Below, piece after piece: positions 38,877-48,599 of a DNA stretch of 64,000 bases. Made by a program: the position numbers and the translations under genes. A model generated the notes under the pieces. That model had not been told where the DNA came from, did not search any database, and saw only the letters and a list, made by a program, of their open reading frames with translations. Source of the stretch: Bacteroidota bacterium. GTDB lineage: Bacteria > Bacteroidota > Bacteroidia > Bacteroidales > UBA12077. Numbering within the stretch: position 1 is the stretch's first letter; the number at the start of each line of letters is the position of its first letter. Location of the stretch: contig JAHLLG010000001.1 of assembly GCA_020444275.1 (NCBI GenBank), positions 62,001 to 126,000 on the forward strand, in the 5' to 3' direction.

Positions 38877-39028
38877 AATGAGTAATTATGTGACCGAAAA
38901 TAAGAAAAAACAAGTAAAAAGATGGTTTAATCTGTAGTTAAAATTATAAATCGATAAAATTTACAATTTGTTTTACCGTTATTTGTTTTAATTTAGAGCA
39001 TTATTTCGTTGATTAAATTACTAGAAAA

Positions 39029-42000
39029 ATGAAGAATTTCCGTTTTTATAATATTCTGATTGGGTGGATTACTTTTTTAATTGCTGCAATAGTTTACATG
39101 CTAACCATAGAACCCACTGCAAGTTTCTGGGATTGTGGTGAGTTTATAGCATCAGCATATAAGTTGGAGGTAGGACATCCTCCGGGAGCACCATTTTTTA
39201 TGATATTAGGAAGATTCTTCACACTGTTTTCCGGTTCGCCTGAAAATGCAGCCAAAATGGTTAATATGCTTTCGGCTTTATCCAGTGCTTTTACTATTCT
39301 GTTTTTATTCTGGACCATAACGCATTTTGTACGAAAGATTGTAATTAAGAATGACGAATACAGTGTTGGAAACATCATTACAATTTTAGGCAGCGGATTA
39401 GTGGGAGCATTAGCCTATACTTTTTCTGATACATTCTGGTTTTCTGCAGCAGAAGCAGAGGTTTACGCTACATCATCGTTGTTTACAGCTGTTGTTTTCT
39501 GGGCCATATTAAAGTGGGAAAACGAAGCAGATCAAAAATATGCAAATCGATGGATAATACTTATAGCTTACCTTATCGGCCTATCAATAGGTGTTCACTT
39601 ATTGAATTTGCTTGCCATTCCTGCCATTGTTTTTGTTTACTATTTTAAAAAATATCCGGTATCTAAAAAAGGAGTATTTTATGCGTTACTTATCTCAGGA
39701 GTTCTTTTGGGAGGAATAATGTATGTTATCATTCCTTGGGTGGTAAGAATAGGTTCCTGGTTTGATCTTTTATTTGTAAACGGTTTTGGATTACCGTATA
39801 ATTCAGGTGTGCTATTCTATATTGTTGTCCTGATTACGCTTATTGTTTGGGGAATAAAATATACGCAACGAAAAGGCAAAGTAATTTATAATACGATTAT
39901 TTTAGGTATTACTGTTATCATGATCGGCTACTCATCATATGCTATGATAGTTATTCGCGCTGCTGCAGACACGCCGATGGATCAAAACAATCCGGATAAT
40001 GTTTTTGACTTATTATATTATTTAAACCGCGAGCAATATGGAGATCGTCCGTTATTTTATGGCCATACCTTTGATGCTCCAATGGTTGAAAACAAACAGA
40101 CCAAACCGGTCTATATTAAGAAAGACGGAAAATATGTAATTGCTGATTATAAGATAGAGGTTGAATATGATTCTCGTTTTACAACACTATTCCCAAGGAT
40201 GTATAGTGCCGATCGAAGTCATGTTAATGAATATAAAAAATGGGTAGATCTATCGGGTAAAGAAATTTCGATAAACACGGGTAGAGGAAATGTTGAGAAA
40301 CGAATTAAACCTTCTTTTGCAGATAATCTGGCTTTTTTCTTCCGTTACCAGATCGGACATATGTACTGGAGATATTTTATGTGGAATTTCTCGGGTCGAC
40401 AAAATGATATTCAGGGTCATGGAAATGTAATGAAAGGCAATTGGTTAAGCGGTATATCATACATTGATGATGCACGACTTGGCCCGCAGGATCAAGTGCC
40501 TGAGCATCTGAAAAACAATCCGGCACGAAATGAATACTATATGCTTCCTTTTATTTTGGGAATCATCGGATTACTATTTCATTACAAAAAACATAAATAT
40601 GATTTTACCATTGTACTGATGCTTTTCATCTTAACTGGCTTAGCCATTGTTGTATATCTAAATCAATATCCATTACAACCACGCGAAAGAGATTATGCTT
40701 ACGCAGGTTCGTTTTATGCATTTTCAATCTGGCTCGGATTGGGAGTAGCAGGGTTAATTCATGGATTAAGCAAAAAAGTTCCAAGAACCGCTTCTGCTAT
40801 AATTGTTACATTGCTCACATTGGTGCTGGTTCCCGGAATTATGGCTTCGGAAAACTGGGATGATCACGATCGATCGGGGCGTTATACAGCGCGCGACTTA
40901 GCGTATAATTACCTGAACTCGTGTAAAGAACATGCCATATTGTTTACTAATGGTGATAATGATACGTTCCCTCTTTGGTATGCACAGGAAGTGGAAGGAA
41001 TCCGTACAGATATAAAAGTATGTAATTTAAGTTATTTAAGAGCTGCCTGGTATATCGATCAAATGGCACGAAAATCATACGAGTCAGATCCGTTGCCGTT
41101 TTCGTTAACACACGACAAGTACCATAAAGGAAACCGAGATGTATTACCAATTTACGACCGGGTAGGACAACCTGTTAATGTCAGGGATGTAGTTGATTTT
41201 ATTGGCAGCGATGATCCGAAAACTAAAATGAGCTCGCCATTTGTTGCCAACGAAACCATTAATTATATTCCGACAAAGCAGTTTAAACTAAAAATCGATC
41301 CTGGTGTGATCATTAATAATGGAATTGTAGGTGAGTATTATCGTGAAAGAATCGTTGATGAAATGCAATGGACATTTAATCAAAACTATTTGTATAAAGA
41401 TGGATTAATGTTACTGGATATGTTAGCTACCAATAATTGGGAGAGGCCAATTTATTGGGCATCGACCGTTTCAAGCTCTAAATATTTTAATCTGCAAAAA
41501 TATTTTAAGGTAGATGGATTAACCCATCAATTAGTTCCGGTATTATCAGAAAGTGAGCGCTATTATGACGGTGAGGTAGATTCGGATGTTATGTTCGATA
41601 ATGTAATGAATAAATTCCGCTGGGGGGGGATAGATAAAAATGATATCTATTTCGACGAAAATAATATTCGTATGTTTTCGAATTTAAGAAGTAGTTTTGG
41701 TCGTTTAGCTGAAAAACTAATTAAGGAAAACAAAAAAGATTCCGCGATAATGGTGCTGGATCGTTGTATGAAACTATTCCCTGATGAAAAAATCCCATAT
41801 AATAACACATTGTTACCGGTAATTTCTGCCTACTATCATGCTGAGGCTAATGAAATGGCAAATAATTTGGTGCAGCAATTAGTGAATAAGGTAACGCTGG
41901 AACTGGATTTCATGTTTAGCCTTCATCCAAAATTTACAACCGGTACCAAGGATATGACGAAAGAAAAACAACTAAACTTATATATTTTACAAGAATTATA

Positions 42001-42088
42001 TAAAATAACAACAGATAATAAACAGGATGAGTTGGCCCGAAATATCGAGGCAAAATTTATGCAGTATATGCAGCTTTATAGTAGTTAA
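39029..42088 (+). CDS. DUF2723 protein (O-mannosyltransferase-like)
   Basis: The 1019-residue protein has an N-terminal GT-C-like membrane domain: PTASFWDCGEFIASAYKL followed by VGHPPGAPFFMILGRFF is the DUF2723 signature. About ten to twelve helices run to residue 620. The C-terminal 400 residues are soluble and include NGDNDTFPLWYAQEVEGIR and helical repeats near the end. In this phylum such proteins are thought to add sugars to exported proteins at the periplasmic face, which is inference. Followed by a polysaccharide deacetylase 12 nt later. Confidence 0.86.
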   Translation: MKNFRFYNILIGWITFLIAAIVYMLTIEPTASFWDCGEFIASAYKLEVGHPPGAPFFMILGRFFTLFSGSPENAAKMVNMLSALSSAFTILFLFWTITHFVRKIVIKNDEYSVGNIITILGSGLVGALAYTFSDTFWFSAAEAEVYATSSLFTAVVFWAILKWENEADQKYANRWIILIAYLIGLSIGVHLLNLLAIPAIVFVYYFKKYPVSKKGVFYALLISGVLLGGIMYVIIPWVVRIGSWFDLLFVNGFGLPYNSGVLFYIVVLITLIVWGIKYTQRKGKVIYNTIILGITVIMIGYSSYAMIVIRAAADTPMDQNNPDNVFDLLYYLNREQYGDRPLFYGHTFDAPMVENKQTKPVYIKKDGKYVIADYKIEVEYDSRFTTLFPRMYSADRSHVNEYKKWVDLSGKEISINTGRGNVEKRIKPSFADNLAFFFRYQIGHMYWRYFMWNFSGRQNDIQGHGNVMKGNWLSGISYIDDARLGPQDQVPEHLKNNPARNEYYMLPFILGIIGLLFHYKKHKYDFTIVLMLFILTGLAIVVYLNQYPLQPRERDYAYAGSFYAFSIWLGLGVAGLIHGLSKKVPRTASAIIVTLLTLVLVPGIMASENWDDHDRSGRYTARDLAYNYLNSCKEHAILFTNGDNDTFPLWYAQEVEGIRTDIKVCNLSYLRAAWYIDQMARKSYESDPLPFSLTHDKYHKGNRDVLPIYDRVGQPVNVRDVVDFIGSDDPKTKMSSPFVANETINYIPTKQFKLKIDPGVIINNGIVGEYYRERIVDEMQWTFNQNYLYKDGLMLLDMLATNNWERPIYWASTVSSSKYFNLQKYFKVDGLTHQLVPVLSESERYYDGEVDSDVMFDNVMNKFRWGGIDKNDIYFDENNIRMFSNLRSSFGRLAEKLIKENKKDSAIMVLDRCMKLFPDEKIPYNNTLLPVISAYYHAEANEMANNLVQQLVNKVTLELDFMFSLHPKFTTGTKDMTKEKQLNLYILQELYKITTDNKQDELARNIEAKFMQYMQLYSS

Positions 42089-42100
42089 GCATAGCAGTGT

Positions 42101-42721
42101 ATGATAAAAAAAGAGCATTTAGCAGCAAAACTATTTAAGAACTTAACCTGGCATTTTGCAGGTAAAGAGAATGAGCTTTTTTTAACATTCGATGATGGAC
42201 CAAATCCCGAACTCACGCCGTGGATACTGGAAACATTAGATGAGTTTGATGCCAAAGCAACTTTCTTTTGCATAGGTGGGAAAGCTGAAAAATATCCTGA
42301 CTTAATCGAGCGAATTATTGAAAAAGGCCATTCCATAGGAAATCACGGTTATCTTCATATGGATGGTTGGGTAACGCAAACAGAAAGATATGTGAAGAAC
42401 ATTCAGAGGGCAGCACAGTTTATTAATTCCGACTTGTTTCGTCCGCCTTATGGAAGAATTCGCCCAAGGCAAGCCCAAAGAATTAAGCAGGAGTTTAATA
42501 TCATTATGTGGGATGTTTTACCCAAAGATTTCGATAAGAGTATTTCAAAGGAGGATTGTTTAAGCAGGGCATTAACATATGCTGAATCGGGCTCTATTAT
42601 TGTATTGCATGATAATATGAAAGCAGAAAAAAAGCTTAGATATGTTTTACCTCTTATCCTGAAGCATTTTAATGATGAGGGATATGTATTTAATCCTATT
42701 GAGTATAAGAAATTAGTTTAG
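42101..42721 (+). CDS. NodB-type polysaccharide deacetylase
   Basis: Removes N- or O-acetyl groups from a glycan. The 206-residue protein has motif 1 LTFDDGPNP with both aspartates, motif 2 GHSIGNHGYLH with the metal histidines, motif 3 RPPYGRIRP and the C-terminal IIVLHDN. There is no signal peptide, so it may be cytoplasmic or exported otherwise. The end overlaps the convergent nucleotidyltransferase by 4 nt. Confidence 0.92.
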   Translation: MIKKEHLAAKLFKNLTWHFAGKENELFLTFDDGPNPELTPWILETLDEFDAKATFFCIGGKAEKYPDLIERIIEKGHSIGNHGYLHMDGWVTQTERYVKNIQRAAQFINSDLFRPPYGRIRPRQAQRIKQEFNIIMWDVLPKDFDKSISKEDCLSRALTYAESGSIIVLHDNMKAEKKLRYVLPLILKHFNDEGYVFNPIEYKKLV

Positions 42722-43896
42722 CTCAGTTTCTTTTTTTTAAATACGAATTTATAAATCAACAAGAACGGTCGCAAGAGGTAATAAAGAAAGAATAATCGAT
42801 CGTTTAACCGAATAATTTCCCAATCGGTTAAGTGTGTTCGCAATCGATAAAGCAAATCAAAGTGGTACTTGAAAGTTGGTTTTATGCGTAATCGATAGAG
42901 TACAAGTTTTAATTTTCCGCTGATTCCTTTTTGATTTAAATCTGTTGTTCGAATTGAATGCAAAGCGGTTTTTATTAGTCGGGATTTTATGTTCTGATGG
43001 TTCATAATTGTTAGATCGGAATTAAAGAGTAAACCGGACAGATAACACGCTTGTTTAAAACTTCTTCCTAACTTTAATTGTTTCGATTTCTCATAAGCTT
43101 TATCCAAATACTCAGCACTGGAATTTGCCAGGATTACCGAAAAATCTTTCAGCCAAAACAGTCGGTACCATTGATGAATTGAACCATGTGCAGCCTGGTA
43201 TACGAGGTTGTCGATTTTTGAAATATAGGGCAGATTGTAGTTAGAAATCTTTATCTTCCGGCAATTTTCGATAATATCTTTTGTTTCTACACCATAAAAT
43301 GATTTCGGGTTAGTAATATTCCAGTGAAGCTCAACCTGAGTGATTTGAGCAGGGTGCTTAAAATGATAATGATGACTAATACTGTAATTAGCTTTCTGTT
43401 GTTTGGCAGATAGTTTAAAGTTGGGATAAATGCAATCAAAGCCCAAATCTTCAATAATCAGCTTTGCTTTTTCAACATCCTGCTTATCAACTAAAACATC
43501 GATATCTCTAAAATTTCTAAATCCAACATCTTGATACAATTCTAGCGATAGCAAGGGTCCTTTAAAAAAACAGTGCTTAATGTTAAACTCTTCAAATTTC
43601 TGATAAATGCGTATGGCATGAATAGCAAAATTTAATGAAATCTTTGATCGATCTAGTCGTATTTCCATCAATTTTTCATAGGTAGGAATAGGAATATGTT
43701 CCGCCAGAAATTTAGCATATTTTAAAACGTGCGAAGTTAAGCGGTGTTTAATTACGAGATTTAAAAATTCTTCCCAGTCGATGTTGGGAAGATTCCCATC
43801 AAAAGGAATGCTTTCAATCGAATCTTGCGATAAATAGATAAGCAATCTTAATTCATCTGGGAATTTTTGTTTAATATGTTTCCTGGTTCTGTTCAT
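42718..43896 (-). CDS. Nucleotidyltransferase-family protein of the lasso cluster
   Basis: The 392-residue protein belongs to the NTP_transf_5 type (PF14907-like). The metal site is FRNFRDIDVLVDKQDVEKA, a G-x-R-x-x-x-D-I-D-like pattern, followed by LGFDCIYPNF and a helical C-terminus with QAAHGSIHQWYRLFWLKD. Such genes recur in lasso-peptide clusters that also have a kinase; as I recall, in pseudomycoidin a homolog adds hexose to the phosphorylated tail. Here it shares a 4-nt ATGA overlap with the cyclase gene, so it belongs to the same transcript. A tailoring role is inferred. Confidence 0.78.
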   Translation of the reverse strand: MNRTRKHIKQKFPDELRLLIYLSQDSIESIPFDGNLPNIDWEEFLNLVIKHRLTSHVLKYAKFLAEHIPIPTYEKLMEIRLDRSKISLNFAIHAIRIYQKFEEFNIKHCFFKGPLLSLELYQDVGFRNFRDIDVLVDKQDVEKAKLIIEDLGFDCIYPNFKLSAKQQKANYSISHHYHFKHPAQITQVELHWNITNPKSFYGVETKDIIENCRKIKISNYNLPYISKIDNLVYQAAHGSIHQWYRLFWLKDFSVILANSSAEYLDKAYEKSKQLKLGRSFKQACYLSGLLFNSDLTIMNHQNIKSRLIKTALHSIRTTDLNQKGISGKLKLVLYRLRIKPTFKYHFDLLYRLRTHLTDWEIIRLNDRLFFLYYLLRPFLLIYKFVFKKKKLS

Positions 43897-45773
43897 GTAA
43901 AAAGTGATGGATTTTTCTCAATAAAGAGTATAAGTTTTATGTACGTATAAAACGCTCCCGGGTTTACATATTTATGATCTTTGGTTCTGTTGCTTAAGTT
44001 ATAAAACCATTGTTCCAATTTATCCAGATCAATATATTTTTTTATGATTTCATTTTGTTTTGCGCTGCTAATGAGTTGTTCGAATTGATCTTTATTATGA
44101 ATCATCCGCATAAAAACTGTTGGAATGGTTGCACCGCTTTTGTCGTTACGCCACTGTATTTTTTCAGGTAAAATACCTTCCATGGCTCTGCGAATAATAT
44201 ATCGGCCAATACCATTTCTGGCTTTTAACCTTGGAGGAACCGACAAATAAAACTCAATGAGTCGAATATCGAGCAACGGGTAACGATACTCGATACCGTA
44301 TTTTCGTGCAATTAAGGAACAATATTCCAACCGCTGCGAAACATGCGGATGCGTTATTCGCTCAATATTTTTTTCTTGCAATGTTTCTCTTGCAATAGCT
44401 CGATAATACGCGTCGTACCTTTTTTTAATGCGCAGTTTTTGTTCATAATTAGCATTTAGTGCGAGGTTTTTATATTTGTTTTTCCACCACGGTTTATCTG
44501 GTTTTAGAACACGTAAAAAATTATAAATACCCGGAAGTTTCGATTTAATATAAAGTTTTAAGAACGATTTTGTAAAGCTTATTTTTTTAGGATATTGATT
44601 CTTCAAATCAACCTTAATCTCTTGCCAGTTGCTGTTTTGTGCAAGTTCATACAAATATCCTGATGCTTTAGATGTAATTACCTCGTCGCCTCCAAAACCT
44701 GAAAGTAAAACGGTTACGTTTTCTTGTTGTGCTTTTTCATACAGTTGATCTGAAAACACTCCGAAATTTTGTTGCGATAAACTTTGATAATATTCAAGAT
44801 GATCCTGAAGTGAATCTAAAAGAGATTTTTCTGAAGTAATAAAATGTTTATCGGAGATATTACAGTGTTCAGTCAGCATGTGAATAAATTCTCGCTCATC
44901 TTTATGTGGGAATATTTTTCCCAGTTTTGAATCTGGAAGAATGTGAGAGAACGTTTTTATTTTTGAAAACTGAGATGCGAGCGCAGCAACACTGGAAGAA
45001 TCAATCCCTCCACTTAATTCTGTTCCGGTACTTTTCTGGTTTTCTACTCTGCATTTCACTGCTTCTGTGAGAATAGCAGTAAACTCCTGAATAACCTCAG
45101 CGTCTTTTTTGTGAACTGTTTCCTTTGTTTGAAGTCTCCAGTATTCTTTCAATTCAATTTGTCCATTTTTTAAAGTAAGAGAATGACCGGGAGGCAAACT
45201 TTTTATTTCGTTGTAAGTAGTTCGCTCTTTCTCCGACTTGATGATAGATAATGAATCGGCAACCTGCTGCTGATCAATCGAAAACGTCAAATCTTTTTGA
45301 GCTAAAATAGCAGCAATATCCGATGAAAAGATAAAAGTGTTACCTTCAAAGTAATAATGAAAAGGCTTTACACCCAGGTGATCGCGGGCACAAAAAAGTT
45401 CTTTTGCTTCTTTATTCCAAATGGTAAAGGCAAAATCGCCGATTAAATGGTGTACACATTTTTCACCCCACTCTTCGTATGATTTCAGAATCAACTCATC
45501 GGAAGTAATTTCATTATCGCCGATATCTAAATCTCTTAGAAGTTCATGTTTGTTATAGATCACCGCATCGGAGAGTAAGATTAGTTCAGACTTCTCTGTT
45601 GTAGTTATTTCTTTATGTGTCGGAAAGTTTATTTGACCAAGAGCATAATCATATGCAATGACCTTTTCCTGGATGTAATCTTTCAAAACAGACAATTGAT
45701 CTAAACTCTGTTCAAAAAGGTTTATTGGCAGGGGAGTATGATCAGTATGAATTCTTCCAAAAATCGATCTCAT
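43893..45773 (-). CDS. Lasso peptide cyclase, asparagine-synthetase-like (C protein)
   Basis: Adenylates the acidic side chain of the core and closes the macrolactam ring. The 626-residue protein has an N-terminal glutaminase-like domain (MRSIFGRIH) without Cys2, so it cannot use glutamine, as in lasso cyclases. The ATP-pyrophosphatase loop is ELSGGIDSSSVAAL (about 253-266), with LSGFGGDEVITSKASG following. An ATG at 45800 would add nine residues, but a -7 box at 45788-45795 lies between, so the inner start is preferred. Divergent from the kinase gene and coupled to the nucleotidyltransferase. Confidence 0.86.
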   Translation of the reverse strand: MRSIFGRIHTDHTPLPINLFEQSLDQLSVLKDYIQEKVIAYDYALGQINFPTHKEITTTEKSELILLSDAVIYNKHELLRDLDIGDNEITSDELILKSYEEWGEKCVHHLIGDFAFTIWNKEAKELFCARDHLGVKPFHYYFEGNTFIFSSDIAAILAQKDLTFSIDQQQVADSLSIIKSEKERTTYNEIKSLPPGHSLTLKNGQIELKEYWRLQTKETVHKKDAEVIQEFTAILTEAVKCRVENQKSTGTELSGGIDSSSVAALASQFSKIKTFSHILPDSKLGKIFPHKDEREFIHMLTEHCNISDKHFITSEKSLLDSLQDHLEYYQSLSQQNFGVFSDQLYEKAQQENVTVLLSGFGGDEVITSKASGYLYELAQNSNWQEIKVDLKNQYPKKISFTKSFLKLYIKSKLPGIYNFLRVLKPDKPWWKNKYKNLALNANYEQKLRIKKRYDAYYRAIARETLQEKNIERITHPHVSQRLEYCSLIARKYGIEYRYPLLDIRLIEFYLSVPPRLKARNGIGRYIIRRAMEGILPEKIQWRNDKSGATIPTVFMRMIHNKDQFEQLISSAKQNEIIKKYIDLDKLEQWFYNLSNRTKDHKYVNPGAFYTYIKLILFIEKNPSLFT

Positions 45774-45787
45774 AAAAACGGTTTTAA

Positions 45788-45795
45788 CAAAGATA
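45788..45795 (-). promoter_or_regulatory. Candidate promoter -7 box of the cyclase-nucleotidyltransferase pair
   Basis: TATCTTTG on the minus strand is a full match to TAnnTTTG, 14 nt upstream of the ATG at 45773. No -33 TTTG is seen at the right distance. Confidence 0.45.
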
Positions 45796-45862
45796 CGCAA
45801 ATGCCTAACATAATTCTATAGCTAAAATTGCTAACAAAGCTTAGTTTTAACTGTTTTTCGTG

Positions 45863-45870
45863 TAAATTTG
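45863..45870 (+). promoter_or_regulatory. Candidate promoter -7 box of the kinase-sulfotransferase pair
   Basis: TAAATTTG matches TAnnTTTG 9 nt upstream of the kinase ATG. The short leader and missing -33 make this moderate. Confidence 0.4.
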
Positions 45871-45879
45871 TAATAATTC

Positions 45880-46776
45880 ATGAGTAGAACGCACACATAT
45901 AAAGCTTTTGGATTAAATATCCGGTCTGAATTTGAAATTCCTGAGTTTCTTAGTTCAGAAGGAGATTCTGATGTTGAAATCATGCTGGATAAAGTGCCCG
46001 AAAAGCTTAAAGAAATAACTAAGCAGGGAGTAAGATACCAGGCCACAAGAAACGAGTTTTTGTTAACTGTAGATCAGATAGCAAAATTTTACGTAAGCAA
46101 TGGTAATAAAATTACCGTTGAGCTTTTAAAAGATCAGGCGGATAAAGAAGTTCGTCTGTTTTTATTGGGTTCAGCAATGGGGGCGTTGTTTGTACAGCGT
46201 GGATTGTTACCCGTACATGGAAGCACCATAAAGCTAAACGATAAAGCAACCATTTTTACCGGTTTAAGCGGTGTGGGAAAATCGACCATAGCTGCGCATT
46301 TTGTCCAACAGGGGTTTTTAGCTCTGGCTGATGATATTAGTGTAGTGAACGAAGAGTTGCAAGTGGTTCCCGGATTTCCAAGTCTTAAAATCTGGGATGA
46401 CGTATTACAAAAACTTCGGGTAAACAATGAGTTATTAAATCAGATACGGCCCAATATTAAGAAATTTCAGTTACCTATAACAGAGCAGTATTTTACTGAA
46501 CCATTGCCTCTGGGAAATATTGTAATCTTAAACACAAAAAATTCACCGGGATTCGAGTTCGAAGAGCTAACCGGAATCAAAAAGTTTAATGCCATAAAAA
46601 GTAATACGTATCGGTATCGATTTGTGCATGGATTAGAAAAGCAACAAGATCATTTCCAGTTGCTCAATAAGCTGCTACCCAAAATTAAAGTATTTCGTGT
46701 TACACGACCACAGGCACCATTGACACTGGAAGAATTTGGCGCGTATATCTTGAATAAGTTAAAGCAACATGGCTAA
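45880..46776 (+). CDS. HPr-kinase-like lasso peptide kinase
   Basis: The 298-residue protein has the HPr kinase/phosphorylase core: PVHGS with His113, P-loop FTGLSGVGKST (126-136) and ADDISVV with Asp151-152, preceded by a divergent N-terminal region of about 100 residues. No carbon-catabolite context is present. Proteins of this type in lasso clusters (paeninodin PadeK) phosphorylate the C-terminal serine of the precursor, and the precursor here (49670-49816) indeed ends in Ser. The gene overlaps the sulfotransferase by 8 nt. Confidence 0.8.
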   Translation: MSRTHTYKAFGLNIRSEFEIPEFLSSEGDSDVEIMLDKVPEKLKEITKQGVRYQATRNEFLLTVDQIAKFYVSNGNKITVELLKDQADKEVRLFLLGSAMGALFVQRGLLPVHGSTIKLNDKATIFTGLSGVGKSTIAAHFVQQGFLALADDISVVNEELQVVPGFPSLKIWDDVLQKLRVNNELLNQIRPNIKKFQLPITEQYFTEPLPLGNIVILNTKNSPGFEFEELTGIKKFNAIKSNTYRYRFVHGLEKQQDHFQLLNKLLPKIKVFRVTRPQAPLTLEEFGAYILNKLKQHG

Positions 46777-47635
46777 AAAAAATATCATATGGCTTGCGAG
46801 TTATCCAAAATCAGGAAATACATGGTTCAGAGTGTTTCTCACGAACCTGTTGTACGAATCGGAAACACCCGCTAATATTAACGATTTAGCCGAAACTTCT
46901 ATTTCAAGTTCACGAAAAATTTTTGATGAGTATACCGGGTTATCAGCTGCCGATTTAACATTTGATGAAATTGACAAATTGCGACCTGATGTCTATCGTA
47001 TGCAATCCGAAGAGTCTGATGAACTATTGTTTAAAAAAGCACACGATAAATATCATTGGGTAGATATAAACCAGCCACTTTTCCCGACTGAAATTTCCAA
47101 AGGAGCTGTTTATTTTATCCGAAATCCCCTGGATGTGCTGGTTTCATTCGCTTATCATAGTGCGCGGCCTGTTACTAAAATGATCAAAGCCATCAATAAC
47201 TCGGAGTATGCTTTTTGCGATAAAAGCGATAAATTACAAAATCAGTTAAGACAGTTGTTGGGAAGCTGGTCCGATCATGTCAAGAGCTGGACAGAGCAAA
47301 AAGAAATTCCCGTACAGGTGATGCGTTATGAAGATATGATAGCTGACACGTTCAACACATTTAAACAAGCGATTGAATTTCTGGATGTAAAGAAGTCCGA
47401 TGAAGAGATTGAGCAGGCTATAAAAAAGAGCAGTTTTTCCGTATTAGCTGAACAAGAATCCAGCGATGGTTTTAAAGAAAAAATGATTAAATCCAAAGCC
47501 TTTTTCAGAAAAGGGCAGGTGGGCGACTGGCGAAACCATTTAAATGAACGAGAAGCACAGGAAATAGTTAATTGTCATAAAGATATTATGCGAAAATTTG
47601 GGTATTTGGATGAAAATGATGAATTGAATTTTTAA
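46769..47635 (+). CDS. PAPS-dependent sulfotransferase of the lasso cluster
   Basis: The 288-residue cytosolic-type sulfotransferase has the 5'-phosphosulfate loop SYPKSGNTW (11-19), the 3'-phosphate motif VYFIRNPLDVLVSFAYHSA, QVMRYEDM and the C-terminal RKGQVGDWRNHL. It is translationally coupled to the kinase, which places it in the lasso cluster. A sulfate ester on Thr or Ser of the peptide, or on a sugar added to it, is the natural guess but unproven. Confidence 0.82.
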   Translation: MAKKNIIWLASYPKSGNTWFRVFLTNLLYESETPANINDLAETSISSSRKIFDEYTGLSAADLTFDEIDKLRPDVYRMQSEESDELLFKKAHDKYHWVDINQPLFPTEISKGAVYFIRNPLDVLVSFAYHSARPVTKMIKAINNSEYAFCDKSDKLQNQLRQLLGSWSDHVKSWTEQKEIPVQVMRYEDMIADTFNTFKQAIEFLDVKKSDEEIEQAIKKSSFSVLAEQESSDGFKEKMIKSKAFFRKGQVGDWRNHLNEREAQEIVNCHKDIMRKFGYLDENDELNF

Positions 47636-47660
47636 AATAAATATTATATAATATATAATA

Positions 47661-47752
47661 GAGACGCAATGCGTTGCGTCTCGATAGATTATATAAATAA
47701 TTGCAATGCGTTGCGTCTCGACAGATCATATAAATAATTGTAATGCATTACA
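47661..47752. repeat. REP-like palindromes upstream of the transposase
   Basis: Three related palindromes stand in a row: GAGACGCAA-TGCG-TTGCGTCTC (47661-47682), a shorter copy at 47703-47721 and TGTAATGCATTACA (47739-47752). The first two end in the same TTGCGTCTCGA. Spacing and theme match the group at 48600-48768. Confidence 0.75.
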
Positions 47753-47783
47753 TTTCCTACATTTCGAAAATTGATGAACAATT

Positions 47784-48554
47784 GTGACAAAAGAAAAATT
47801 TCAAGATAAATACAGAATTGAATCCAATAGAAATCAAAATTGGGATTATTCATCACCAGCACATTATTTTATAACTATTTGTACTGCAAACAGGGAGCAT
47901 TATTTTGGGGAAATAGTTAATTCCGAAATGAATTTATCAAAAATTGGTAAAATTGCGTATGAAGAATGGTTGAAAACACCTGGATTACGCCCTGATATGA
48001 ATATTCATTTAGATGAATTTTGCATAATGCCAAACCATTTTCATGCCATTATTGGATGGGGTGATAATCAATGTTGTAGACCCACATTGCAATGTGGGTC
48101 TACAACTGCAAACAGGGAGCATTATTTTGGGGAAATAGTTAATTCCGAAATGAATTTATCAAAAATTGGTAAAATTGCGTATGAAGAATGGTTGAAAACA
48201 CCTGGATTACGCCCTGATATGAATATTCATTTAGATGAATTTTGCATAATGCCAAACCATTTTCATGCCATTATTGGATGGGGTGATAATCAATGTTGTA
48301 GACCCACATTGCAATGTGGGTCTACAACGCGTTCTGCATTAAAATTGCAAAATATAGAACCAAACAAATTTGGCCCACAATCGAAAAATTTAGGAGCCAT
48401 AATACGTGGTTTTAAATCATCGGTAAAAACACAGGCAACGGTTAATAATATTAATTTTGCATGGCAACCAAATTACCATGATCATATCATCAGAAATGAA
48501 CAAGAATTTAAACGAATTAAATATTATATTCGAAATAACCCGAAAAATTGGTGA
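47784..48554 (+). CDS. REP-associated tyrosine transposase with internal tandem duplication
   Basis: The 256-residue IS200-like Y1 transposase begins at a GTG. It has ICTANREHYFGEIV, the HUH-type motif MPNHFHAIIGW and the catalytic-tyrosine helix RIKYYIRNNPKNW. A 74-residue unit (TANREHYFG to LQCGST) occurs twice with identical sequence, so the HUH motif is present twice and the protein is longer than the usual 180 residues. It is probably inactive, although the frame is intact. Each copy ends in a long palindrome inside the coding region. It lies between the sulfotransferase and B1 genes and thus interrupts the lasso cluster. Confidence 0.87.
   Translation: MTKEKFQDKYRIESNRNQNWDYSSPAHYFITICTANREHYFGEIVNSEMNLSKIGKIAYEEWLKTPGLRPDMNIHLDEFCIMPNHFHAIIGWGDNQCCRPTLQCGSTTANREHYFGEIVNSEMNLSKIGKIAYEEWLKTPGLRPDMNIHLDEFCIMPNHFHAIIGWGDNQCCRPTLQCGSTTRSALKLQNIEPNKFGPQSKNLGAIIRGFKSSVKTQATVNNINFAWQPNYHDHIIRNEQEFKRIKYYIRNNPKNW
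47883..48328 (+). repeat. Exact 222-bp tandem duplication inside the transposase gene
   Basis: The unit from 47883 recurs at 48105 with an offset of 222 bp (74 codons), and I find no difference between the copies. It keeps the frame. The boundary falls at the palindrome (34 bp perfect, 48073-48106 and again 48295-48328), so slippage or recombination at the palindrome is the likely cause. Confidence 0.9.
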
Positions 48555-48599
48555 AAAGATAAATTATTTTGAATTAGATTTGTTTGTACGATATATTTA

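Noticed and set aside
42085-42336. Minus-strand ORF inside the polysaccharide deacetylase gene
   Set aside because: Shadow of a clearly conserved NodB-type gene on the plus strand.
45774-45800. Longer cyclase start at 45800
   Set aside because: A perfect -7 box lies between the two ATGs and relatives start just before the S-I-F-G strand.
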